DNA of 64,000 bases, from NCBI GenBank assembly GCA_028583605.1, contig CM053328.1, positions 15,187,107-15,251,106 on the forward strand. Direction: 5' to 3'. Position 1 is the stretch's first letter, and each line of letters begins with the position of its first letter. Position numbers and translations under genes: made by a program. Below, piece after piece: positions 47,908 through 58,089 of this stretch. The notes under the pieces were generated by a model, which made no database searches, was not told where the DNA came from, and worked only from the letters and a program-made list of their open reading frames with translations. This DNA is from Dastarcus helophoroides (taxonomy: Eukaryota; Arthropoda; Insecta; Coleoptera; Bothrideridae).

Positions 47908-49842
47908 AAATCACAAACCACTAACAATATAGACCGGTAACCCAAATGGCACGATTTTCTCTGGTTTACGGCGCTTGGGTTAGACTCCCAATTGTAAGAT
48001 GGCGCTCATGCCGGTTGTTTTCCTTACCGCTTCCCGCGTTTTTGATCATAACAAATTTCAATCCACTAATAGCGGCGACGCGAACGTTTTGTTTTCAATC
48101 TGTCAATTAGGAAATTTGTAATTTATTTTCATCATGAATTATAATTTTTTGAAAATGCTTCCTGATGCTAAATTCCACTGCTTCAGTTGTTTGTGTATGT
48201 ATGTGTATGTTTCAGGAACGGGGTCAATGACCATGAGGTGAGTTTTTTTTAGAAAAATTGATCATCTAGTGTGATTACAGCATATCATTACCTCATCACC
48301 TCAAATCAAACAAAACTAGTAGTATATTCACTATCAATAGAAGGTTGTCGAGTTTTAGTATCCAGGTGTCTGTAGGCAGTATCCAACATTTTGCATCCCT
48401 TTTAGGTTAGCAGAAAACTATCTTAAGTGTTCAAATAATCTTTTGATCGGAGTTTGTCTGCTTTAGATGATGGAATTAATGTATAGTGCAATGTCCGACA
48501 ATTTTTGAAAAATGGGTCAAGAATCTTTGGTACATGAACTTGTGACACTTTTATTGATCAACAGTTGCAAAAATGCACTGTTTTGCTCAGATAATCTAGT
48601 TCTTGAAGATAGTAAACCTATTTCAGAAAGGGAATATGGTGGAGTACGGGTAAAACAACTTTGTTACCTGACAAAAAAGTTTGCCTTATGTTTCATAAAG
48701 ATTTACGAGGCAATCATGGGGGTTCTTCACAATAAATCGTATTTATCTAATATAGTTAGAGCGCTGATTGAATACATATTCAATCAAGAGTTAAAGTAAT
48801 AGGGTAGAATTAAAGATGTTGTTGACTTTACCTTTATTCCGTGTTTAGAACACGATAAAGTTATTGTTATAAGACTTAGTATTAGAACTTTGGTCCATGC
48901 ATACTCCCAACAAATCAATAAGGTTTTTTTGGTGGAACAGACTGGTCCTTGGTTATCTTAAAAAATTGAAATGTAATTTAGGGAATAAGATTTGTATTTC
49001 AATTTTTAAAGATCAATGAGGTTATTAATGGTCGAGACAAAAGATTGCAATCTGTTAATGACCCTACAAAACAGCGAGCAATTACAAATTTACAGAAAGA
49101 AAAATTTAAAATGAATAAATAATTATTAGCTCTCCTGAATAAAGTATCTCGATTAACAACAAAAAGGTTTTCTCTGTTTCAATTTCATGACTTTCACAAT
49201 GGAATCATTGGGATTCTTCACAATAAACCCTTTTATCGAGTATTGTTATAATTATATCATGCTTATATGTTTAATAAGGAAGCAATTTGTAAGTAGCACT
49301 GTTGTATGTTTGTTGATTAACGTTTATTGTTTAATAAAAACTATGCTTATAACGAACAGATTACTTTAGTATTTTGAGGTAAGTGTAAGAAGTTTCCTAT
49401 GTACGCCTATTTTTATTGGATTATAGAGTTTATTATTTGCTATTACTATTTTCACTTACTTTTTTGATGTACATAACAAATATTTAATATACTTATGAGA
49501 AAGGATGATTTTTTTATTGATAACTTATGATTATTCCCTAGTAATAGATACTAAAATTATTGTAATATGTGTACTATTTTTTGTTGTGCAAAATACTTCG
49601 CTCAAATGGTCCACATTTGATCGAAGAATTTTTTGCAAGAAAAATGGATAACACATTCCTAATAATTGAATTTAAATTTACCGCTGGTCCTGTCTTTAAT
49701 TAGTCAATAATAGAGAAATTTATAAATTTAAATTTGGCTTCAGCGCCATCTCCGAATTGGGAGTGTAAAATCTGATGACGTCATCCAGGCCAAGTTCATT
49801 GTTCGGCTGTTACGCGTCTATAGTTTTAGTGGTTTGTGATTT
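47908..49842. mobile_element. 1.9 kb inverted-repeat transposon between LUC7L and CANT1
   Basis: The left end AAATCACAAACCACTAACA and the inverted right end (TTTTAGTGGTTTGTGATTT) match over 17 bases and continue with TATAGAC. About 80 bases further in, CCCAATTGTAAGATGGCGCT pairs with AGCGCCATCTCCGAATTGGG. TA flanks both ends (47906-47907 and 49843-49844). The internal ORF 48512-48799 has no transposase signature I recognise; other internal frames are short. It contains the third micro-palindrome. The superfamily was not assigned. Confidence 0.75.
48761..48788. repeat. Micro-palindrome insertion, copy 3, inside the 1.9 kb transposon
   Basis: TGATTGAATA, spacer CA, TATTCAATCA, flanked by AGTTAGA (48754-48760) and AGTTAAA (48789-48795), six of seven bases alike. 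The same core as the copies at 17098 and 51587. Confidence 0.7.
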
Positions 49843-49844
49843 TA

Positions 49845-50340
49845 TTGTTTGCACCGCCAGCAAAAAGCACAAAATAATTCTATGCCCTATGTCACCTTGG
49901 TAATATTATTCGTCCTAGAGAGCAACAGAAACTTTACAAAATTTAAGCAATATGAACAATATTTTTATCTCTCGATTAAATAACGTGCAGTGACTTTACA
50001 TGAAGGAAAAGATATACAATCCATTTCAGAAAAAAATGAATTCAAATAGACCCTGGAATATTAAATCAAGCTTTAGTTAGATAAGTTACTACAAAAATCA
50101 CTATAGCTAAAGCTGGCTTTAGGGGGTAAACATTTTGATGATTACTCTGTTGTCTACATTTCAGGGGTCGTTTGGCACAAATAATCAGTCCAAAATTTAA
50201 TGTTTTTCATATTATGTAATACATATATAATTTTCAGCAGAAATTGACAGGAAATATAAAGAAATTACTTGCAAAACAACCGACAACAAAGCAAAATATG
50301 TAATATTTGGTTAGAATTTTAAGAACACAGAACACCATCT
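49845..50340. other. Unassigned intergenic sequence
   Basis: No ORF of note and no recognisable repeat ends. Confidence 0.35.
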
Positions 50341-51515
50341 AAAAATATCACAGAAATGTTAAACGTCAAAATTTCGGAACTAAAATTTAAATTTCCAGTT
50401 CTAAATTTAGGTTGCTAATTTAAAATTCCTACTTTTTTCGAGATTTGAACTCCAAATTTCAAGAAAAGATGCAAATTACGTAAAACAAGTTAAAATTTTG
50501 TTTTTAATTCGACTATCCAATTTTTTTTCGAAATTGCAAAAGAAAAATCAATATTTCCAGGTCAAAGTTGAAATTTCGACTCAAACCCAAAATTTTAACT
50601 TCAATCTCAAAATTCCATTTTTTTCTCAAATTCAAAAATTAAAGTCAAAATTTAGAAATTAAAGTCTAAACTAACGTCAACATTTCGTTTTCAAACTCAA
50701 ATTTTTGATTTTTTCTCGAAGTATTAACTTTAATTTATAATTACGGAAAAAATCAAGATGGTCACATGATTTTAAACTCATATTTTTCAAAATTTCAAAA
50801 ATAAAACTGAACTTTTTGGTTTATGTCTTAAAACATTTATTTTATTTAGAATTTAAAATCGAACTTTAGGGTTTAGGTTTGAATTTTTTACTTTTATCAA
50901 GTAATTTCAAATTTAAATTCGGATTTTTAAAAAGAATTAATTATTAATACTGATTTTTTACGAAGGGGTAGAAATACGAAAACGTAGAAAGAACATCAAT
51001 TAAAAAAAGTTTTCCTCTTAGAAAGTTTAAATTTTTCTCGAAATTTTGACTTTAATTTTGAAGTTTCGACTTTTTACTCAATATTTCGGATTTTTTCTTG
51101 AAATCTCAATGTTACAGTCGAAACTACTTTAATCCTGAAATTTCTGTATTCTATGTTTAAGTTAAGCAGATGACACTTGCACCCAACTTTTTCCCTTTTT
51201 CAACAATAACTGAGAGTTGGCAGTAGGATGCGTTCAGTAATTATTATTTTTAATTACCAAAGTTTTGACTTTTTTCTTGAAATTTCTAAACTAAATTCGA
51301 AATTTTAAGAAAAAAGTCAAAATTCCGAAATTAAAGTTGAAATTTCGACTTTAATCTCGGAATTTTGTGAAAAAAAAAAACGAAATTTCGAGATTAAAGC
51401 AGATTCCGAGATTAATTTAGATTTAATCTTGTAATTTTCAGAAAAAAGTCAAAATTTTGAGTTTTTGAAATTTCGATGAAAAAGTCCAAATTTCCAAAGA
51501 TAATTTTTTTTTTAA
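50340..51515. repeat. Degenerate AT repeat upstream of CANT1
   Basis: Mixed-orientation AAATTTCGA words; no gene. Confidence 0.7.
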
Positions 51516-51586
51516 TTGATGTCCTTTCTACGCTTTCATAATTTCAGATGTAATTTCTACATCAAAGCTTGGACTTTCGCTATGAC

Positions 51587-51619
51587 CGTTGATGGAATAC
51601 ATACTTTATTCAATCAACG
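51587..51619. repeat. Micro-palindrome insertion, copy 2, upstream of CANT1
   Basis: CGTTGATGGAATA, spacer CATACTT (one base shared with the arm), TATTCAATCAACG. One mismatch between arms. CTATGAC directly precedes (51580-51586) and directly follows (51620-51626), a perfect 7-bp direct repeat. It lies 245 bases before the CANT1 start codon. Confidence 0.85.
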
Positions 51620-51863
51620 CTATGACTTTTCCGATCTGCTTTTGATACATGGGAATGTTCTATGTGTATCAATGTCATTAGGTGTCTTTGATCTTTGATT
51701 AAAAAATTAAAGTGACGTGTAAGTTGGGGAGGTTAGATTATGTTAACCAGTATGAAAAGACGAAAATATTTATCATTAGATTAAGTGATTATGATGATTT
51801 TGGCAGTGACCAATAGGTAAAAAGAAAATTTACTTTATATCTAGTCATAAGTAAGGTGTGTTA

Positions 51864-53352
51864 ATGCAACCCGAAGAATTTCGAATGAATTTAGAAAATG
51901 AAATGAAGACTTCAAGAGATTGGCGAAGAGCTTTACGCTCTCCCCCAGGTTACAGGGTTATTGTAAATAGAACGTTACGAGGCCAAACACAGTTAGTTAC
52001 CTTGGTGGTAATTTTTGGCATTATTCTATTAGTACTTTTATATTTATTTCCTGATTCTAAAGTGCCAAATTTTCCCAAAGTTGTCAAAAATGGAAATTAT
52101 AATTATAGATATCCATTAAGTAGTCCTATAGAGAAGAATTCCATGTATGTCTTCAGGATAGGTACTTGATCAAATAAGAGTTAAAATGTGTGTCCTACTT
52201 TCTAATTTTAAGGTATCATAGCTGATTTAGATACTAAGTCGAAGAGTACAACTGAGAAACATATGTGGTATTCTTATTTAAAAAAGGGGTTTTTAACGTA
52301 CACCCCAGGTACCCATAATGTCGCTTTATCCTGGGATAAAGGTGATCCCGTCCAGTTGAAGGGGAGTTATAGTCTGAAAGGGAGAGGAATGGAGCTCTCG
52401 GAATTGGTTGTCTTTAATGGTAGATTGCTCACTTTTGACGACAGAACAGGGCTGGTTTTTGAAATAATTAATGACAAGGTGTACCCATGGATTCTTCTGA
52501 TGGATGGAGATGGAAAGTAAGTGCAACTTTTAACCATTTTTCTAAGGCTAGAGAAACCGAGATTGAAAGAGTAAATATAGATTTCTTTAAAATCGTCATT
52601 AGTACTTTAGTGTTAGGTTTGGTTTTTTTTTTGTTTATTATATGTTAAAATTTATCAAATTTTAGGAGTTCTAAGGGTTTTAAATCTGAATGGGCCACAG
52701 TCAAAGATGAATTGTTATATGTGGGATCCATGGGTAAGGAATGGACAACCTCATCAGGTGAATTTGTAAATAATGATCCGCAATATGTAAAAGTTGTAAA
52801 TACTAAGGGAGAGGTACACAAAATGGTGTTATTTGGCCATGAATTTAATTAAATCATTTTTAGATATTGCATGTAAATTGGATGAATGAGTATAAAAGAA
52901 TTAGGGAAGTTTTAGACATAAGGTGGCCAGGATATATGATTCATGAATGTGCGTTATGGTCAGATGTACATAAAAAATGGTTCTTCTTGCCCCGAAGATG
53001 CAGCAAAGAATCTTACAATGAAACCTTGGATGAAACGAGAGGATGTTCAGTTTTAATCACTGCAGATCCCAGTTTGTATGATATTAGGGTTATTAAGGTA
53101 TTTTACACTGCATTTGTAAAAATTAAATGAAAATGTGATTTATTTTAGATACCAGGTGCTCACATTTCGAGAGGATTTTCTAGTTTTAAGTTCATACCAA
53201 AATCCAATGATTATGTGATAGCAGCTTTAAGGACAGAGGAATTAGATGGAAAAACTGCAACATATTTTAGTTGTTTTACCATAGAAGGCCATTTAATTAT
53301 GGATGATGTTTACATATCAGATTTAAAATATGAGGGACTTGAATTTATTTAA
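51864..53352 (+). CDS. CANT1: Soluble calcium-activated nucleotidase 1 (apyrase family)
   Basis: CANT1 hydrolyses nucleoside diphosphates (UDP, GDP) in a Ca2+-dependent way in the ER/Golgi or outside the cell; related enzymes are salivary apyrases of blood-feeding arthropods. Exons 51864-52161, 52213-52516, 52666-52813, 52864-53097, 53149-53352 join in phase to 395 residues. A single membrane anchor at residues 43-62 ([20 protein letters not shown]) indicates a type II protein. Family blocks follow: [97 protein letters not shown] and a C-terminal LKYEGLEFI. Introns are about 50 bases except the second (149). The ATG at 51864 is chosen over an upstream in-frame GTG. Intact. Confidence 0.95.
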
Positions 53353-53399
53353 TTCCACATTTGAAAATGACTAAATCAATAAATTAGCCATTTTTGTAT

Positions 53400-54290
53400 T
53401 CAGTGGTTTTATTAAAATCGAAATTTTCAACAGTTTAAATTTTTTAAAGTTGAAATCGAAGCTTAAAATTTTGAAATTTGGAATTTTCGAGTTAAATTTA
53501 AAAATAAAAGGAAATTTCCAAAATGTTGATTCAAAAAAAAAAAAATCAAAATATTTAAAAAGGCACAATTTCGAAAAAAATTGAAATCTTGAAAAAAGTA
53601 GAAATATTGATATTTTGAAAAAAAATAAAATATTTTTTAAAAAGTGAAAATATTTTTAAAAAGATCACGTTTTTCCAAAAAATCATATCTTTGAAAAAGT
53701 CAATATTTTCGGTCAAATCTTTCAAATTAGGTGGAAATTGAAAAAAAAAGATCGAATTTTTTAAAAATCGCAATTTTGAAAGGTAATTTGAAAAAAGCTA
53801 AAATGTTCAAAAGGACAAAATTAAAAAAAAAAAAGTAGAATTTAAGAAAAGTCGAAGCTTTCAAAAGGCCAAAAATTTGAGAATCAAAATTTTCAGTCGA
53901 CATTTTTAAAAACAGATTTGCATAAAAATAGAATTCTTCAATGTAAATCGAAATTTATAACAAAACAAAAATTTCTAGAAAAAGCCGAAATCTGGAAAAA
54001 ATCAAAACTTTCAAAAAAAGCCGAATTGTGTAAACATTTTCAAAAATTTTAAAAGTATTTAAATTTTGAAAAATAACGTCGAAGTGTTTTTTCTTAAGTT
54101 AAAATTTTAAAAAGGTCGCAAATGCATAATTTTTAACAATAAAAATTCATTATATCAAGAAAATAATGTCGAAATTTTGAGAAAAAATTGAGGTTTTAAA
54201 AAAAAAGAAATTTTTAAACAGATCAAAGTTCTCGATAAAAAAATCATACATTTTCAAAAAAATTAAAATTTTTCATATTACACTCCATTC
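53400..54290. repeat. Degenerate AT repeat, A-rich strand up
   Basis: AAAATTTTGAAAAAAGTCGAAA words starting about 50 bases after the CANT1 stop. Confidence 0.75.
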
Positions 54291-54530
54291 CTCAAATCGT
54301 CAAAATAAGAATGGAGAACTGCATACAAACATGTATTTGCATTTGGTTGAGTTTCGACCATAACCGATATTAATAACAAGAAATAAAAAATCCTACCATT
54401 TTGGGAATAATTTAGAAATTAAAATACAAATTGAATTACAAAATACTATTTATAAATTTTCGAGGAAAAAATTTTATATAAACATTTAAAAACTAAAAGC
54501 GCGATTCTTTTATTTCGAAAAAACTCTTAA

Positions 54531-54974
54531 ATTCCATTCCTGCTGAGTGGTATTTTCGTCGCCAGTTGCTTCTTACAGACGCCTAAATTTTCAGTTACCT
54601 TTTTTTGTTAAGGAATTCCGTTAGATCTTAGTTTGTCAATCGCTGTTTATGACTTGACACTCACGTAAAATCTATTGTAAAAATTAACAATAAATATAAT
54701 AATAAATAAATTTAAAGTTTCGGGCTCTGCCCGTTGTCAGAAATAAAAATTATTTATAATTTTTTTCGCTTTACAAACTGCCCGAAACGTTAAATTTAAT
54801 CATCATTTATATTTATCGTTAATTTAACAGCGATTGACAAACTAAGATCTAACGCAATCGCTGTGGGGCAATCTATAAAAGATTGCCATTCCTTAACAAA
54901 AAGAAGGTAATTGAAAATTTAGACGTCTGTAAGAAGCAACTGGCGAATAAAATGCCACTCAGCAGGAATGGAAT
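54531..54974. mobile_element. Foldback of two inverted Penelope-like 3' ends
   Basis: The outer arms ATTCCATTCCTGCTGAGTGG and CCACTCAGCAGGAATGGAAT are inverted. They are followed inward by CGCCAGTTGCTTCTTACAGACG, AAATTTTCAGTTACC, TTAAGGAAT and GATCTTAGTTTGTCAATCGC in mirror order. The centre holds GGGCTCTGCCCG and CTGCCCGAAACGTT. The same blocks form the 3' region of the Penelope-like fragment at 7756-8100. The right arm has an extra hairpin (GGCAATCT...AGATTGCC) missing from the left. Confidence 0.8.
54717..54740 (-). ncRNA. Second hammerhead-like motif (minus strand)
   Basis: On the minus strand: CTGACAA, CGGGC, AGA, GCCCG, AAAC. Same layout as 7835-7868, but with A replacing the G of CTGANGA, so probably inactive. 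Confidence 0.35.
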
Positions 54975-55039
54975 TAACGAAACTTCGCAAAGAAGATACA
55001 CAGAATATCTAAACCATTAAATTGTTGAGAATGATAAAC

Positions 55040-55340
55040 AGAATTAAATTTTAAAAAGTATTTCCCGACTTTTTTTGTAAACATTTCTATTGTATGCCTT
55101 CAATTTTTATTATTTTCGTAATTTTTAAAATAAAATTGTTTCGAAATAAAATCTGAAATTAAAAATTATTCTCAAATCTTTGAGAAAAAAGTCGAAATTT
55201 TAGATTCAAAGCCAGAATTTGAGGAAAAAAGTCAAATTTGAAATTACCTAAAGAAGGTCATAATTTCGACATAGACAAAAATCGAATATCGAAATTGAAT
55301 ATTTTAATCGAAATTTTGAAATAATTGCCTCATATGTGTT
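55040..55340. repeat. Degenerate AT repeat
   Basis: Short block of the common repeat words. Confidence 0.5.
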
Positions 55341-55349
55341 GACAGTTCT

Positions 55350-56029
55350 ACTTTAAACTTACACTTAACTTTTCGTCGATCATTTAACTCATAATTAAAG
55401 GTTGTTTTGTTTATTTTAAAGAAAAAACTTTTATGGGGCGGTATTTCGAAGGGTTGCATCATACTGAGAAAATTTACCGCACGGCCCTGGTCTCAGACCA
55501 GAGGTCGGCAAAATTAAAAAAACCTTTGGGTCAGATATATTTTCACTTATGTATGTAAGATCCATAATAATCGAACCAAAATGTTGGTCTTAGTATCTAT
55601 TTTCAATTTTTTTTATTATTTTCAAAATGCTTGTTGGGGCTGTTCTAAAAACTGGTAGGTCGTACTATAACTTAGGAAATACATGGACAAAGTCCATTAA
55701 CCTTTGTCAGCATTCGAACTGGGTATTGAAACTGACAAAATTTAATAAGATTTAGTTCTCAAATTCTGAATCTCACAAATGTTCAAACCTACTGATCTAT
55801 GCATTAGATCAAAACAAATTAAAAATACAATTTACATTGAAGCAGTTAATTTATCGACCAGATATTTTGTCTGCAGATATTTTAAAAAGATATTTTTTAA
55901 TCTGATATTTTGGGGATATTTCGTCGGAAATATGTGGTCGCCAATTTAAAAGCTGTACTACAAAAATTTTTGTATTCTAGAGTATTATTGTATTGAATTT
56001 TAATTGGAACATTTATAACTAGTAACTTA
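55350..56029. other. Mixed repeat remnants
   Basis: Contains CAGAGGTCGGCAAAATT at 55500, which looks like a hAT left end without a visible partner. It also contains, on the minus strand at about 55742-55806, a diverged half of the 10902-11101 foldback (GATCAGTAGGTTTGAACATT). No gene. Confidence 0.45.
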
Positions 56030-56037
56030 CAGTATAC

Positions 56038-57409
56038 TAGGGATGTAACAAATATTGGTTTTCCCACATTCCAGAATGCGAATGAGGACTCTTGTGAAAA
56101 AATCTGCAATTTCCAGAATAAATTGATTTTTGAGGAAAAAAGAAAGTTTCTAAGAGTATTTCTCTTTCAATTTTTATTTTCGCTTAAAGTTTGACATAAT
56201 CTCGAAATTTTCAAGAAATATTTTTCTTTAAATTTCGCAAAAATATTATTTTTAAAATTTTTTATTTTTATTTTAATACAATTTAAAAAAATAAACGACT
56301 TTTAAAAATAAGTAGAATTTTGGATTAAGAAAGTCGTAATTTAGAAAAAGAAGAATTATAATAATAAAAAAAACAGTTTTCGGATAAATTCGGAATTCTC
56401 AGGAAATCAATTTTAATATAAAATTTCTCCATTTGAAAAAACGTGAAAAATATAGAAATTTCGAGAAAATGACGATTTTTGAGATAAAAATCGAGAATTT
56501 CGAAACCAAAATCAAAATGTCGAGGAAAAATCGACATTTTGAGAAAGAGAACGAATTTCGAGAAAAAAGTCGAAATTTAGTAAAAATTCGAAATTTTCCA
56601 GAGAGAGTCAAATTTTGTCGAAATTTTGAAAAAAGGGTGATTTTGAGAAAAAATTCAGGAAAAAGTCGGAATTTCAAGAAAAAGAGTCGAAATTTCTCAA
56701 CTTTACATCTAGTTTTTGACGACTGTCCGAATAAAAGACAAGCTTCTTCCCTCCCTGCCCCACCGTGACGGCAGAAAATATCCACTATTGAGATAATCGT
56801 CGAAATGTTCAAAAACTACTTTTCCAAATTTCCAGGTATATATTATTCTAAAAATTTTTACTTTTTTATCAAAAGATCCACCAAATGTCGAGAAAAAGGC
56901 GAAGTTTGATAAACAAGTCGAAATTTGCAGAAAGACATTTTTAAAATAAAATCGAAATTTTTAGAAAGTCTGATTTTGAAAAAACGACGAATTTTGAGAT
57001 AAAAAATTGAAATTTTCAGAAAGTCAGATTTTAAAAAAAGAAGTCGAATTTTAGAATAAATTCAAAATTTCAAAAGAATTTTTTTGGAAAAAAGACGAAT
57101 TTTGAGAAAAAGTCGAAATTTCTAGAAAATCTCGAAACAAGGAAAAAGGATTTATCTTCAGAAAAAAATGAAAACTGGAATTTAAATAAAAATACCTTTT
57201 ATAAAGTGGAACTGGATAAGTTACTGCCTTAGTTATTAATGTGATTAACTTAATAAATGTTGATCCCTTAAGGGTCTATGAACCTCAGCTTAAGAAACCC
57301 TGCCTTAGCAGTTGCATTATTACATAAATAATTTATCGAGTTGTTGTCAAATACATTCGCAATATATTCGCATAATATCTTGCGAATGCAAATATTCGTT
57401 ACATCACTA
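56038..57409. mobile_element. hAT-like element carrying degenerate AT repeat
   Basis: The left end TAGGGATGTAACAAATATT pairs with the right end AATATTCGTTACATCACTA. The flanks CAGTATAC (56030-56037) and CAGTATAA (57410-57417) agree at seven of eight bases, fitting the hAT 8-bp duplication. The right subterminal part is rich in ATTCGC/GCGAAT words. The interior, about 56100-57180, is A-rich window-type repeat. No transposase frame. Confidence 0.78.
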
Positions 57410-57417
57410 CAGTATAA

Positions 57418-58085
57418 TAATACTGGAAATTATAACTATCCCCTAGACCCTAGACCAAGGATCGCCCAACCTTTCATCGACCCCCATAAAAGTAATTTTT
57501 AATTAATTAAAATAAAACTATTTATTAGATACTGTGTGTGCACATATATTCTATGATTTTAAACATTTATTAGGGTAACTCGCTGATACTCGTGCCTTCG
57601 TCTAGGTGAAAGAAGAAGAAAGATCCTTGGGTCACATTTTTGAAAGCTTCAATTTTTTTTGAAAAATTCGATTTTTATTGTTCAACATATTTCAAAAATT
57701 TCGACTTTCTTCAAAGCGTCGGGACTAACAAAATTTCAAACTTTTCTCGAAATTTTGACTTTTTTTTGACTCAACTTTTTTAAAATTTTCTTTTCAAATT
57801 TTTCTTAATATCTTCAATTATGTCTTCAAATTTTAATTTTTTTTAGAAAATTTTGACATTTTAAAAATTGTTTGACCTTATTTTTGAAAATGCTTTTTTT
57901 ATTTTAAAATTTCCATCTCGAAATTTGAATTTTTGATTCGCTTGCCAACCTTGGTGAGGGTAGCAAGCACTTTTTAGCTCAGTATATCACGAAGTGTTAG
58001 TGCCACTTGGGTGCAAGTTTAAGCTAATCAATGACTAACCCCCTTTGTTAACGTTACCCCATCACTTTAATCGTGTTAAGGGTGC
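57418..58085. other. Intergenic; decayed repeats
   Basis: 57640-57930 is T-rich degenerate repeat. The rest is unassigned. Confidence 0.4.
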
Positions 58086-58089
58086 ATAA

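Noticed and set aside
51858..51863. GTG upstream start for CANT1
   Set aside because: Non-ATG start is unnecessary; ATG at 51864 gives a normal type II N-terminus.
55500..57480. CAGAGGTCGGCAAA as the left end of a complete hAT element
   Set aside because: No inverted partner found; the only partial candidate (GGATCGCCCAACC near 57460) does not match.
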